A stretch of DNA of 47,516 bases, taken from CAMAVH01 sp964628235. Lineage in GTDB: Bacteria > Pseudomonadota > Alphaproteobacteria > SMXQ01. The translations under genes and the position numbers were made by a program. This document shows, piece after piece, positions 26,314 through 35,200 of the stretch. Every line of letters starts with the position of its first letter. The stretch's first letter is position 1. The stretch covers positions 1 through 47,516 of the forward strand of contig CAZVLU010000026.1 in NCBI GenBank assembly GCA_964628235.1, written 5' to 3'. Under the pieces are notes generated by a model. That model was not told where the DNA came from and made no database searches. It was given only the letters and a program-made list of their open reading frames with translations.

Positions 26314-26355
26314 AGGCATTGAATTAAGCATCAAATGATGCTATATATGATGCCT
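26314..26355 (+). promoter_or_regulatory. Promoter inside a nested palindromic operator for vapBC
   Basis: The layout is AGGCAT (26314-26319), 7 bp, AGCATC (26327-26332), 4 bp, GATGCT (26337-26342), 7 bp, ATGCCT (26350-26355). Both arm pairs are exact reverse complements about one centre (26334/26335). A -35 box TTGAAT (26319-26324) and -10 box TATATA (26342-26347), 17 bp apart, sit within it. This fits VapB-VapC binding to several half-sites to repress the operon. Confidence 0.75.
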
Positions 26356-26376
26356 GTATCCGTACGGGAGCGCCAC

Positions 26377-26574
26377 ATGCGAACCACCCTCGCCATCGAC
26401 GACGATCTGCTCGAAAAAGCCCGCCACCTGTCGGGCCTGGACGAGAAGGCCGCGCTGGTGCGCGAAGGCTTGCGCGCGCTGATCGAGCGCGAAAGCGCGC
26501 GCCGTCTCGCGCGATTGGGCGGCAGCGAGCCGCGCCTCGAAGCCGCGCCGCGCCGACGCTCGCCGGGCGCATGA
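26377..26574 (+). CDS. vapB: VapB-type antitoxin
   Basis: 65 residues from ATG 26377 behind GGGAG. The start MRTTLAIDDDLLEKARHLSG is the ribbon-helix-helix pattern of VapB antitoxins, with a charged helix following (ALVREGLRALIERESARRLARLG) and an Arg/Pro-rich tail that would bind the toxin groove. It overlaps the toxin start by 4 bp (ATGA), the typical coupling. The nested palindrome upstream is its probable operator. A longer frame beginning at 26335 would run through that operator and is not the gene. Confidence 0.92.
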   Translation: MRTTLAIDDDLLEKARHLSGLDEKAALVREGLRALIERESARRLARLGGSEPRLEAAPRRRSPGA

Positions 26575-26936
26575 TTCTGGTCGATACCTCGGTTTGGGTC
26601 GATCATTTGCGCGACGGCGACGCCGCTTTGGCGGGGACGCTGCAATCGGGCGAGGTTTTGGCCCATCCGTTCGTCGTCGGCGAACTGGCTTGCGGCGATT
26701 TGCGCGCCCGCGATGACATCCTCGGCCTGTTGCGCGACTTGCCGCAGGCGCAAGCCGTCTCGGACGACGAGGCGTTGGCCTTCATAGCGCGTCACAGCCT
26801 GATGGCGCGCGGCATCGGCTATATCGACGTCCATCTGCTTGCCAGCGCCGTTTTGTCGCAGGCGCGCTTATGGACGCGCGACAAGCGTCTCGCCGCGGTC
26901 GCCAGCGCGCTTGGGATAGACTACGCGCCCGGCTGA
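26571..26936 (+). CDS. vapC: VapC-type PIN-domain ribonuclease toxin
   Basis: 121 residues of the PIN fold with all four acidic residues: Asp5 (ILVDTSVWVDHL), Glu38 (VGELACG), Asp86 (GYIDVHLLASA) and Asp104 (WTRDKRL). VapC toxins cut specific tRNAs or rRNA using Mg2+. It is coupled to the VapB gene and ends 2 bp before the convergent exported-protein gene. Confidence 0.93.
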   Translation: MILVDTSVWVDHLRDGDAALAGTLQSGEVLAHPFVVGELACGDLRARDDILGLLRDLPQAQAVSDDEALAFIARHSLMARGIGYIDVHLLASAVLSQARLWTRDKRLAAVASALGIDYAPG

Positions 26937-26938
26937 GG

Positions 26939-27361
26939 CTAGGGGCGCAGATGTGTCGATTGCGCGGGAATGTCGACAACCACGCCTTGCGGCCCGGGGG
27001 CGAACAGCACCAGCACATCGACGATGCGGCCGCAGAGATCGACGATCCAGGTTTCTTCCCACGGTCGTTCTGGCGCGACAGCCCCCGTCACGGGCGGGCC
27101 GCTCCAGCCGTTGAACGACGTGTCGGCGACGGCGATCTGGCGGCAGGCGGGATCGTTCAGCCGTGCCGTCGCGGCGGCGATCACGCGCGGGCGAATCTCG
27201 TCCTGCAGGGCGGGCGGCGCGATGGTGCCCCGCGCCGCGCGAAGCGGCGCCTGATCTTGAGCCCACTCGCGCTGCGGCGCTTGCTCCTGCGCGCCGACAG
27301 GCATGGGCGCGGGGGAAACACTCAGCAGCAACGCGGCAAGCAGCGCGCGGCGCGCGCTCAC
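26939..27361 (-). CDS. Small exported protein of unknown function
   Basis: 140 residues from GTG 27361, which overlaps the cfa stop (GTGA). A signal peptide is clear: basic start SARR, hydrophobic ALLAALLLSVSP, then PVGAQEQ cleavage. The mature part has a Gln-rich stretch, an IRPRVIAAATARLNDPACRQIAVADTSF segment spanning about 62-88, then strands ETWIVDLCGRIVDVLVLFAP and GVVVDIPAQ; two cysteines may pair. I recognise no family. A much longer open frame extends upstream through cfa in another frame and is not coding. A role with the fatty-acid cyclopropanation gene is suggested only by coupling. Confidence 0.72.
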   Translation of the reverse strand: MSARRALLAALLLSVSPAPMPVGAQEQAPQREWAQDQAPLRAARGTIAPPALQDEIRPRVIAAATARLNDPACRQIAVADTSFNGWSGPPVTGAVAPERPWEETWIVDLCGRIVDVLVLFAPGPQGVVVDIPAQSTHLRP

Positions 27362-28590
27362 TCCGCTGCCGAGCTCATCTTGTCGCGTTGGGCGCGCTCC
27401 CAATCGACCAGATAGTCGCGCGTCAGCGGCACGGCGGTCTGCTCGCGGGCGAGCTGAATCTGGAACACCATTTGCTTCATGTTGCGGAAGGCCATCTCGC
27501 TGCCGACGAGATAGAACTCCCACATGCGGCAGAAGCGCTCGTCGTAAATCCGCGCCGCTTCCTCGCGGTGCGCCATGAAGTTCTTGTGCCAGGCCCTCAG
27601 CGTCTCGGCGTAATGCAGCCGCAGAATCTCGACGTCGGTCACCCACAGGCCGGCGCGCTCGATCACCGGCAGCACTTCCGACAGCGCCGGCACATAGCCG
27701 CCCGGGAAGATATATTTGCGGATCCACGGATCGGTGATGCCGGGGCCGTCCATGCGGCCGATCGAGTGCAGTAGTGCCACGCCGTCGGGCTTGAGCAATT
27801 CGCGCACCTTCTTGAAGAAGGGTTTGAACTGCGGCAGGCCGACATGCTCGAACATGCCGACCGAGACGATGCGGTCATATCGCTCTTGCTCGTCGCGGTA
27901 ATCTTGCAGCTTGAAGCGCACGCTGCTCGTTAGCCCGGCGCTGGCGGCGCGGCTGGCGGCGACCTTGGCCTGTTCGGTCGACAGCGTGATGCCGGTGACG
28001 TCGGCGTTCGCCGCCTTCGCCAAATAGAGCGCCATGCCGCCCCAGCCGCAGCCGATGTCGAGCGTTTTCAGGCCCGGCCGATCGAGCATCAGCTTGGCGG
28101 CGATATGCACCTTCTTGGCCTGCTGCGCCGTCTCCAGGCTGTCGTCGGGCTTGGCGAAATAGGCGCAGGAATATTGCCGGTCGCGGTCGAGGAACAGGTC
28201 GTAGAGCGAGCCCGACAGATCGTAGTGATGCGCCACATTGCGCCGCGAACGGCTCGCCGGGTTGTATTGCTGGAAGATGCGCAGCGCGAAGCCGGCGATG
28301 CGGGCCAGGCGCTGCACCGGCGAGTCGTAGACATTGTCGAAGGTGCGGGTGCAGACATCGACGAAGTCGTGCAGCGTGCCGTCCTCGATGGTCAGCGTGC
28401 CGTCCATATAGGCTTCGCCGCCGGCCAGCGAGGGGTTGAGCGCGATCTTGCTATGCAGCGCCTTGTCGTGCAGCCGCACGGTGACGCGCGGCGCGCCGCC
28501 GTCGCCGAAGCGATGCTGACGCCCATCGGCGTCGATCAACGTCAGCGAACCGGACCGCACCAGGCGGTCGAGCAGTTTGGTCAGCAACAT
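27358..28590 (-). CDS. cfa: Cyclopropane-fatty-acyl-phospholipid synthase
   Basis: 410 residues from ATG 28590. Transfers a methylene from SAM to unsaturated phospholipid acyl chains, stiffening the membrane under stress. The SAM loop LDIGCGWGGMALYLA, YSCAYFAKPDDSLETAQ and HSIGRMDGPGITDPWIRKYIFPGGY are all family blocks. The N-terminal domain (about 1-110) matches that of Cfa enzymes. In-frame upstream ATGs at 28635 and 28680 would add Arg/Gly-rich sequence and are disfavoured. It lies in the accessory block and is coupled to the exported protein gene. Confidence 0.93.
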   Translation of the reverse strand: MLLTKLLDRLVRSGSLTLIDADGRQHRFGDGGAPRVTVRLHDKALHSKIALNPSLAGGEAYMDGTLTIEDGTLHDFVDVCTRTFDNVYDSPVQRLARIAGFALRIFQQYNPASRSRRNVAHHYDLSGSLYDLFLDRDRQYSCAYFAKPDDSLETAQQAKKVHIAAKLMLDRPGLKTLDIGCGWGGMALYLAKAANADVTGITLSTEQAKVAASRAASAGLTSSVRFKLQDYRDEQERYDRIVSVGMFEHVGLPQFKPFFKKVRELLKPDGVALLHSIGRMDGPGITDPWIRKYIFPGGYVPALSEVLPVIERAGLWVTDVEILRLHYAETLRAWHKNFMAHREEAARIYDERFCRMWEFYLVGSEMAFRNMKQMVFQIQLAREQTAVPLTRDYLVDWERAQRDKMSSAAE

Positions 28591-28733
28591 CGTCCCCAAC
28601 CCTGGCCGGGCGCCCTTGCGAGCGCCGGCCATGCTATGGCGGCCTCCGCCGCCGTTGCACCTGTCACAATCCAAGCACAAATCGGGCCGGGAGAAAAAGG
28701 CCCTTTTTACATAGCCTTTCGGGGGAGTTTTGA

Positions 28734-28764
28734 GCCGGTCCAGCCTCGCGGCCGCGTGACCGGC
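28734..28764 (-). terminator. Hairpin after the Gdx gene
   Basis: GCCGGTC (28734-28740) and GACCGGC (28758-28764) pair exactly, with the self-complementary CGCGGCCGCG inside the loop, immediately after the gdx stop on the minus strand. There is no T-run of more than a few bases after it, so the termination role is tentative. Confidence 0.4.
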
Positions 28765-28765
28765 C

Positions 28766-29104
28766 TTACGAGACGATCTTGAGGCCGATAATTCCCGCGA
28801 CGATCAACAGGATAAACAGGATGCGCAGACCGTCGCGCGGCTCGCCGAACAGGATCATGCCGGCGATGGCGACGCCGACCGCGCCGATGCCGGTCCACAC
28901 CGCGTAGGCCGTGCCGATCGGGATATGGCGCAACGCCAGCGCCAACAGCCCGACGCTGGCCGCCATGGCGCCGACGGTGAGGACCGAGGGGACGAGCCGG
29001 CTGAAGCCGTCGGTGTATTTCAAGCCGATGGCCCAGCCGATCTCCAAGATGCCGGCGACGACGAGGGTAGTCCAGGCGAGCGCCATGGTGGCGGTGGGGG
29101 ACAT
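28766..29104 (-). CDS. gdx: SMR-family guanidinium exporter (Gdx/SugE type)
   Basis: 112 residues, four TM helices. The sequence follows the Gdx/SugE subtype closely: LEIGWAIGLKYTDGFSRLVPS (about 21-41) with the central Glu in TM1, PIGTAYAVWTGIGAVGVAI and the closing LIVAGIIGLKIVS. Gdx proteins export guanidinium in exchange for protons; the EmrE-like subtype differs in the WAIGLKY region. ATG 29104 has an AAGGAG site 5 bp away; the longer frame upstream is not coding. No known guanidine riboswitch could be recognised upstream. Confidence 0.92.
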   Translation of the reverse strand: MSPTATMALAWTTLVVAGILEIGWAIGLKYTDGFSRLVPSVLTVGAMAASVGLLALALRHIPIGTAYAVWTGIGAVGVAIAGMILFGEPRDGLRILFILLIVAGIIGLKIVS

Positions 29105-29160
29105 GGGGACTCCTTTGCGGCTGGCGGACGCCGAGAGCGGTGCGCCGATGATGGCCCCTA

Positions 29161-29220
29161 CGTCATGCCCGGGCTCGTCCCGGGCATCTACGACTTTTTT
29201 AGACACATCGCAAAGTGAGG
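29161..29220. repeat. Second copy of the dispersed palindromic repeat
   Basis: It begins CGTCATGCCCGGGCTCGTCC and contains the 9-bp hairpin ATGCCCGGG (29165-29173), 5-nt loop, CCCGGGCAT (29179-29187), then ATCTACG. The following GACTTTTTTAGACACATCGCAAAG matches the centre-to-right half of the copy at 17299 (ATCGCAAGGCGTGG). The right arm is decayed. Confidence 0.75.
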
Positions 29221-29366
29221 ACGACCTTCGGCCGTAACCCTTGCCGCGAGCGCCGCTGCGCGTCACCATGCGCGTCCGGGGAAAATCTACAATCCGAAGC
29301 GGTGAATTGCGGCCCCGTGTTCCGGCACGAGAACGCTGCACGATGATGCTGCCTGACCCGAGACAG

Positions 29367-29397
29367 CGTAAAACCGCCAGAGTGAATTCGTAAAACC
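29367..29397. promoter_or_regulatory. Direct repeat CGTAAAACC upstream of hsdM
   Basis: CGTAAAACC occurs at 29367-29375 and again at 29389-29397, 22 bp apart start to start (two helical turns), and just before the AGGAG ribosome site of hsdM. This spacing is what a regulator binding one DNA face would need. Chance is possible for two 9-mers. Confidence 0.4.
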
Positions 29398-29410
29398 AGG
29401 AGTTGCGTGC

Positions 29411-31030
29411 ATGCGTTGGATTGCGGCGTCGGAAAAAAATGGCGAGTCGGCAGCGCTGGAAAAGCGCCTGTGGGAGGCCGCCGATCAGTTGCGCGCCAAC
29501 TCCGGCCTCAAGGCCCAGGAATATTCCGGACCGATCCTCGGCCTCATCTTCCTGCGCTTCGCCGAGGTGCGCTTCACCGCCCAGCGCGCCAAGCTGGAGA
29601 AGGCCGGGGCCTCGTCGCGCCGCGCCAGCCGCGTCGATGAGCCCGCCGCCTACCATGCGGACAATGTTCTCTATCTCGCGCCGGACGCGCGCTTCGACCA
29701 TCTGCTGACCCTGCCAGAAGCCGCCAATGTCGGCGCCAAGGTCAACGAGGCGATGCGCGAGATCGAGAAGCACAACCAGCAGCTTTCCGGCGTGCTGCCC
29801 AAGACCTACAATCTCTTCGCGGGTACGATGCTGAAAGACCTGCTCAAGAAGGTCTCGGAGATTCCGGCTAGCGCCGACTTCGACGCCTTCGGTCGCATCT
29901 ATGAATATTTCCTCGGCGAGTTCGCCCGCACCGAGGGCCAGAAGGGCGGCGAGTTCTACACGCCTGCCAGCATCGTCCGGCTGCTAACCGAAATCATCGA
30001 GCCGTTCCATGGCCGCATTCTCGATCCCGCCTGCGGCTCCGGCGGCATGTTCGTGCAATCGGCGCGCTTCGTCGCCAAACATCAAAAGAACCCCGCCGCC
30101 GAGCTTGCCATCTGCGGCGTGGAGAAGACCGACGAGACCGGCCGCCTTTGTCGCCTCAACCTCGCGGTGCATGGGTTGGAAGGCGACATCCGCCACGGCG
30201 GCGACAACAACAGCTATTACCTGGACCCCCACGCCGCCACGGGCCAGTTCGATTTCGTCCTCGCCAATCCGCCCTTCAACGTCAACGCGGTGGACAAGGA
30301 ACGGCTCAAGGACATGGCCGGTCCCGGCCGCCGCTATCCCTTCGGCCTGCCAAAGACCGACAACGGCAATTATCTGTGGATTCAGCTTTTCCATTCCGCG
30401 CTGAACGCGAGGGGGCGCGCCGGCTTCGTCATGGCGAACTCGGCGTCGGATGCCCGGTCTTCAGAACAGGAAATTCGCCAAAAGCTGATCGAGAGCCGGT
30501 CGGTGGACGTTATGGTCGCCGTCGGCCCCAACATGTTCTTCACGGTGACGCTGCCCTGCACGCTGTGGTTCTTCGACAAGGGCAAGGCTAAAACGCCGCG
30601 CGCCGACAGTGTGCTCTTCATCGACGCCCGTCATATCTATCGGCAGATCGACCGCGCTCATCGCGACTGGACGCAAGCGCAGATCGGCTTCATCGCTAAC
30701 CTCGTGCGGCTCTATCGCGGTGAAGCACTCGACCTTACGGTTGGCGGCATCGAGATCGAGGCCAAATTAAAAGACATCTTTGGCAAGAAGCCAAAATACG
30801 CCGACGTGCCCGGCCTTTGCCGCTCCGCCACGCTGAAGGAGATCGAGGCGCAGGGCTGGTCGTTGAATCCGGGTCGCTACGTGGGAGTCGCGCCAGGCGA
30901 AGCGGTGAGCGACGAAGACTTCAAGGGGCAGCTCGAAACCTTGAACGAGGAACTTGAAGCCCTGAACGCCCAGGCTCGTACCCTCGAGCAAACAATCGCT
31001 CGCAACGTGGCTGAGATTTTGGAGGCGTGA
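29411..31030 (+). CDS. hsdM: Type I restriction-modification system, DNA methyltransferase subunit
   Basis: 539 residues. An N-terminal helical HsdM domain (LWEAADQLRANSGLKAQEYS) is followed by the adenine methyltransferase: motif I DPACGSGGMF (about 205-214) and motif IV NPPFN (about 286-290). It methylates adenine N6 using SAM when joined to HsdS. The C-terminus (LETLNEELEALNAQARTLEQTI) is a coiled coil that contacts HsdS. ATG 29411 has AGGAG upstream. The hsdS start overlaps its stop (GTGA). Confidence 0.96.
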   Translation: MRWIAASEKNGESAALEKRLWEAADQLRANSGLKAQEYSGPILGLIFLRFAEVRFTAQRAKLEKAGASSRRASRVDEPAAYHADNVLYLAPDARFDHLLTLPEAANVGAKVNEAMREIEKHNQQLSGVLPKTYNLFAGTMLKDLLKKVSEIPASADFDAFGRIYEYFLGEFARTEGQKGGEFYTPASIVRLLTEIIEPFHGRILDPACGSGGMFVQSARFVAKHQKNPAAELAICGVEKTDETGRLCRLNLAVHGLEGDIRHGGDNNSYYLDPHAATGQFDFVLANPPFNVNAVDKERLKDMAGPGRRYPFGLPKTDNGNYLWIQLFHSALNARGRAGFVMANSASDARSSEQEIRQKLIESRSVDVMVAVGPNMFFTVTLPCTLWFFDKGKAKTPRADSVLFIDARHIYRQIDRAHRDWTQAQIGFIANLVRLYRGEALDLTVGGIEIEAKLKDIFGKKPKYADVPGLCRSATLKEIEAQGWSLNPGRYVGVAPGEAVSDEDFKGQLETLNEELEALNAQARTLEQTIARNVAEILEA

Positions 31031-32259
31031 CAATGGAGCTGAATGATATTTGCGAGCTGATTGTTGACTGCGAACATAAGACTGCGCCGGTTCAGGAGGT
31101 GGGCTATCCATCGATTCGCACACCTAACATCGGTCCTGGCTATTTCATTCTTGATGGCGTGAATCGAGTGTCGGAGGAAACGTACCGCCGCTGGACACGC
31201 CGGGCCATTCCCAAGCCGGGCGACTTAGTCATGGCTCGGGAAGCGCCTGTTGGGAATGTGGCGATGATTCCGCAGGGGCTTCAGCCATGTCTCGGTCAAC
31301 GAACGTTGCTGATAAGGCCAATACAATCCAGGGTCGATTCAGCGTTTTTAAACTACCTTTTGAATGGGCCGTACATTCAACAGATGATTCATGCCAAAAC
31401 GAATGGTGTGACCGTTCCGCATCTAAATATGAAAGATGTGCGTGCCATGCAGTTGCCAGAGTTGCCACCGCTCCCGCTGCAACGCCGCATCGCAGGCATC
31501 TTGTCAGCCTATGACGATCTGATCGAGAATAGCCAGCGGCGCATCAAGATTCTGGAAGAAATGGCCCGCGCTATTTACCGCGAATGGTTCGTCTATTTCC
31601 GCTTTCCCGGCCACGAAAACCACCCTCGCGTCGCCTCACCGCTCGGGGAAATTCCCCAAGGGTGGGAGGTTAAGCCTTTAGAAGCGGTCTGCGCACTTAT
31701 CACAGATGGAGCACACCACAGTCCAGCTTCTGTCGCTGACGGTTATCCAATGGCATCAGTTAAAGATATGCGCGATTGGGGAATCGACATTAATAGCTGC
31801 CGAAGAATCAGCGAAGATGACTTTGAAAATCTCATCCGCAACAACTGCAAGCCTCTTAAGAATGATGTGTTGATTGCAAAAGACGGCAGCTATCTGAAGC
31901 ACACTTTTGTCGTCGGAGAAGAGGAGGACTTGGTCATTCTTTCGTCCATAGCGATTCTCAGACCTAATCCTCACATTCGGCCAAACTACTTGAGCTTCAC
32001 ATTACGTGAACCGACGACTAAGGCGCGTATGACGGGATTCGTTTCCGGTGTCGCAATTCCGAGAATCGTCTTAAAGGACTTTCGAAAATTTCAAATACTC
32101 ACGCCGCCGCCGAGTATTCAGGCCGCATGGTCAATGCACGTTGATCCAGCAGTAGAAATGTGTCGGAAGCTAGTATCCCAAATCCAAAATCTCCGCCGCA
32201 CCCGCGACCTATTGCTGCCGCGCCTGCTATCGGGCCAGATCGAAGTGGAGGCAGCCTAA
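31027..32259 (+). CDS. hsdS: Type I restriction-modification system, specificity subunit
   Basis: 410 residues with two target recognition domains (about 1-145 and 200-370) separated by the central conserved helix region LQRRIAGILSAYDDLIENSQ (about 152-171 onward) and closed by LRRTRDLLLPRLLSGQIEVE. Each domain reads one half of the bipartite target; the recognised sequence cannot be predicted. Both recognition domains are AT-richer than the central repeat and than hsdM and hsdR, consistent with domain exchange. GTG 31027 (overlapping the hsdM stop) or ATG 31033 is the start. Confidence 0.94.
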   Translation: MTMELNDICELIVDCEHKTAPVQEVGYPSIRTPNIGPGYFILDGVNRVSEETYRRWTRRAIPKPGDLVMAREAPVGNVAMIPQGLQPCLGQRTLLIRPIQSRVDSAFLNYLLNGPYIQQMIHAKTNGVTVPHLNMKDVRAMQLPELPPLPLQRRIAGILSAYDDLIENSQRRIKILEEMARAIYREWFVYFRFPGHENHPRVASPLGEIPQGWEVKPLEAVCALITDGAHHSPASVADGYPMASVKDMRDWGIDINSCRRISEDDFENLIRNNCKPLKNDVLIAKDGSYLKHTFVVGEEEDLVILSSIAILRPNPHIRPNYLSFTLREPTTKARMTGFVSGVAIPRIVLKDFRKFQILTPPPSIQAAWSMHVDPAVEMCRKLVSQIQNLRRTRDLLLPRLLSGQIEVEAA

Positions 32260-32262
32260 GCC

Positions 32263-35200
32263 ATGCCTCACGCCTACAGCGAAGATCAGCTCGTCGAGCA
32301 GCCCGCCATCGGGCTATTTTCGGCGCTTGGCTGGCAGACGCTGTCGGCGATGGAGGAGACCTTCGGCGTCGGTGGCACGCTCGGGCGCGAAACTAAGGGC
32401 GAGGTGGTGCTGGTAGGTCGCTTGCGCGCCGCGCTGGCCAAACTCAACCCGTCGCTGCCGCGCGAGGCGATCACCAGCGCCATCGACGAATTGACCCGCG
32501 ACCGCTCGGCCATGAGCCTTGCAGCGGCCAATCGCGAAATTTATGGTCTGCTAAAGGACGGCGTTCCGGTCTCGCTGCCCGATGCCGATCATGGCGGCCA
32601 GAAGACCGAGCGCCTGCGCGTCATCGACTGGGAGAAACCCGAAGCCAACGATTTCCTGCTCGTGAGTCAGTTCAGCGTCGTCGGCAATCTCTATACCTGC
32701 CGGCCCGACCTCGTCGGTTTCGTCAACGGCCTGCCTTGGGTGGTGGTGGAGTTGAAAAAGCCGGGCGTGCTGGCGCGCGCCGCCTTCGACGAGAACCTCA
32801 CCCACTACAAGCATGAGATCCCGCAGCTCTTCTGGTGCAACGCCCTGCTGATCGCCAGCAACGGCACCGACAGCCGGGTCGGCTCGCTCACCGCCGATTG
32901 GGACCGCTTCTTCGAATGGAAGCGCATCGAACGCGAGGACGAACCGCGCCGCGTGTCGCTGGAGGTGATGCTGCGCGGCGCCTGCGACCCGGCGCGGCTG
33001 CTCGATCTCGTCGAAAACTTCACCCTGTTCTCCGAACATAAGGCCGGGCTGGTCAAAGTGCTCGGCCAGAACCATCAATTTCTCGGCGTCAACAACGCCA
33101 TCGCCTCGATGCTGGAAGCGCGCGAGCGCGGCCACGGGCGCGGCGGCGTCTTCTGGCAGACCCAAGGCAGCGGCAAGAGCTTCTCCATGGTGTTCTTCGC
33201 CCAGAAGGTGCTGCGCAAACTGGTCGGCAACTGGACCTTCGTCGTGGTCACCGACCGCGTCGAGCTGGACGATCAGATCGCCAAGACCTTCAAGACCGTC
33301 GGCGCGGTGTCCGAGGCCGAGGGCGACGAGTGCCATGCCGAGAGCGGCGCGCATCTGCGCGAGTTGTTACGTGGCAATCATCGTTACGTCTTCACCCTGG
33401 TCCATAAATTCCAGACGCCCGAAGTCCTGACCGACCGCAGCGACGTCATCGTGCTGACCGACGAGGCGCACCGCAGCCAATACGACACCTTGGCGCTTAA
33501 TATGCGGGCCGCGATGCCCAAGGCGACCTTCCTGGCCTTCACCGGCACGCCGCTGATCGCCGGGGAGGAGCGTACAAAGGAGGTCTTCGGCGATTACGTC
33601 TCGATCTACGACTTCCAGCAGTCGGTCGAGGATGGCGCGACGGTGCCGCTGTTCTACGAGAACCGCACGCCGGAGTTGGAACTGGTCAACCCCGACCTCA
33701 ACGACGATCTCTACCGCCTGATCGAAGACGCGGGGCTTGACGACGAGCAGGAAGCCAAGCTGGAGAAGGTGCTGGGTCGGCAATATCACCTCATCACCCG
33801 CGACGACCGGCTGGAGACGGTGGCGCAGGATATCGTGCGGCATTTTCTCGGACGCGGCTTCCTCGGCAAGGCCATGGTGGTGTCGATCGACAAGGCCACG
33901 GCGCTGAAGATGCACGACAAGGTGAAGGCCCATTGGGCGGTGGAGAGGACGCGGGTACGAACCGAACTCGGCCGCTACGACCTGTCGGCCGCCGAGCAAG
34001 CAGCCCTGAAAGAGCGCCTGGAGGTGCTGACCGCGACCGACATGGCGGTGATCGTCTCGCCGGGGCAGAACGAGATCGCGCAGATGAAGGCGATGGGGCT
34101 GGACATCGAGCCGCACCGTCGTCGCATGAACGAGTCGCAGCCCGCGCTCGACGAGAAGTTCAAGGATGTCGATGATCCGCTGCGCCTAGTCTTCGTCTGC
34201 GCCATGTGGCTGACCGGCTTCGACGCGCCGAGTTGCTCAACGGTCTATCTCGACAAACCGATGCGCAACCATACGCTGATGCAGACCATCGCCCGCGCCA
34301 ATCGGGTGTTCCCCGGCAAGCACAGCGGCGTGATCGTGGATTACGCCAACGTCTTCGCCTCGCTGGAGAAGGCGCTGGCCATTTATGGTGCGGGCAAGGG
34401 CGGCACCAATCCGGTCAAGGACAAGGCGCAACTCGTCGCGGCGCTGCGCGAGGCCGTGGCGGCCGGCACGGCCTTCTGCGCCGCTCATGGCGTCGATCTC
34501 GCTGGCATGGAGACATTGCCGCTCGCCAGTCTGGAGCGGCTGGCGGCGGTGGAAGACGCGATCAATGCGCTGATCGGCCCGGAGGCGCGGCGGCGCGATT
34601 TCTTCGCCCATGAAAAGCTGATCGCCACGCTCTACCGCGCGGTCAAACCCGATCCAGTGGCGCTGGAGGCGGCCGAGCGGGTGGCAGGCATCCTGACCTT
34701 GGCCGCCGCCATCCGCGCCAAGCTCAATCCCGAGACGCCGGATATTTCGGCGGTTCTGACGCAAATCGGCAAGCTGTTGGACCGGTCGGTGACCGGGGTT
34801 GCGGTGCGTGAGGATGGGCCGCCGCCCATAGACCTGTCCAAGATCGACTTCGAGGTTCTGGCGCAGCGCTTCAAGGACTCGAAACATAAGAACACCGATC
34901 TGGAAGCGTTGAAGGCAGCGATCCGCGCTAAGCTGGAGACGCTGATTCGGCTCAACCGGACCCGCGCCGATTACGCCGAGAAGTTCGAGGCGCTGATCGA
35001 GAGCTACAACGCCGGTAGCCGCAACATCGAACAACTGTTCGAGGAGTTGCTCAACCTCTCGAATAGCTTGAACGAAGAGCAGGAGCGCCATGTCCGCGAG
35101 AGTCTGAGTGAGGAAGAACTGGTGATTTTCGACATCCTCACGCGGCCTGCGCCAGACCTGAGCACGGAGGAGCGGGGAGAGGTCAAGAAGGTGGCGCGCG

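Larger units (their letters stand above)
29105..29410. other. Divergent intergenic region between gdx and hsdM
   Basis: 306 bp. It contains a copy of the dispersed palindromic repeat (29161-29220) and, near hsdM, two CGTAAAACC direct repeats (29367-29375 and 29389-29397). No gene or RNA was recognised. No convincing -35/-10 pair stands out for hsdM. Confidence 0.5.

Noticed and set aside
26300..26350. Replication origin near dnaB
   Set aside because: Two DnaA-like boxes beside AT-rich DNA are too few for oriC, and no origin-flanking genes (dnaA, dnaN, hemE, parAB) are in the window. A regulatory reading is simpler.
27362..27727. N-terminal extension of the small exported protein through the cfa gene
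   Set aside because: The extension overlaps cfa in another frame and is Arg/Ala-rich; a signal peptide begins exactly at GTG 27361.
28684..28708. GGGCC...GGCCC followed by T5 on the plus strand
   Set aside because: It looks like an intrinsic terminator, but no plus-strand gene ends there; it lies upstream of the minus-strand cfa gene, so its role is unclear and probably fortuitous.
29105..29260. Guanidine riboswitch before gdx
   Set aside because: The minus-strand hairpin with an ACGAG loop occurs once, not as the paired hairpins of guanidine-II, and is explained by the dispersed repeat. Conserved guanidine-I or -III elements were not seen.
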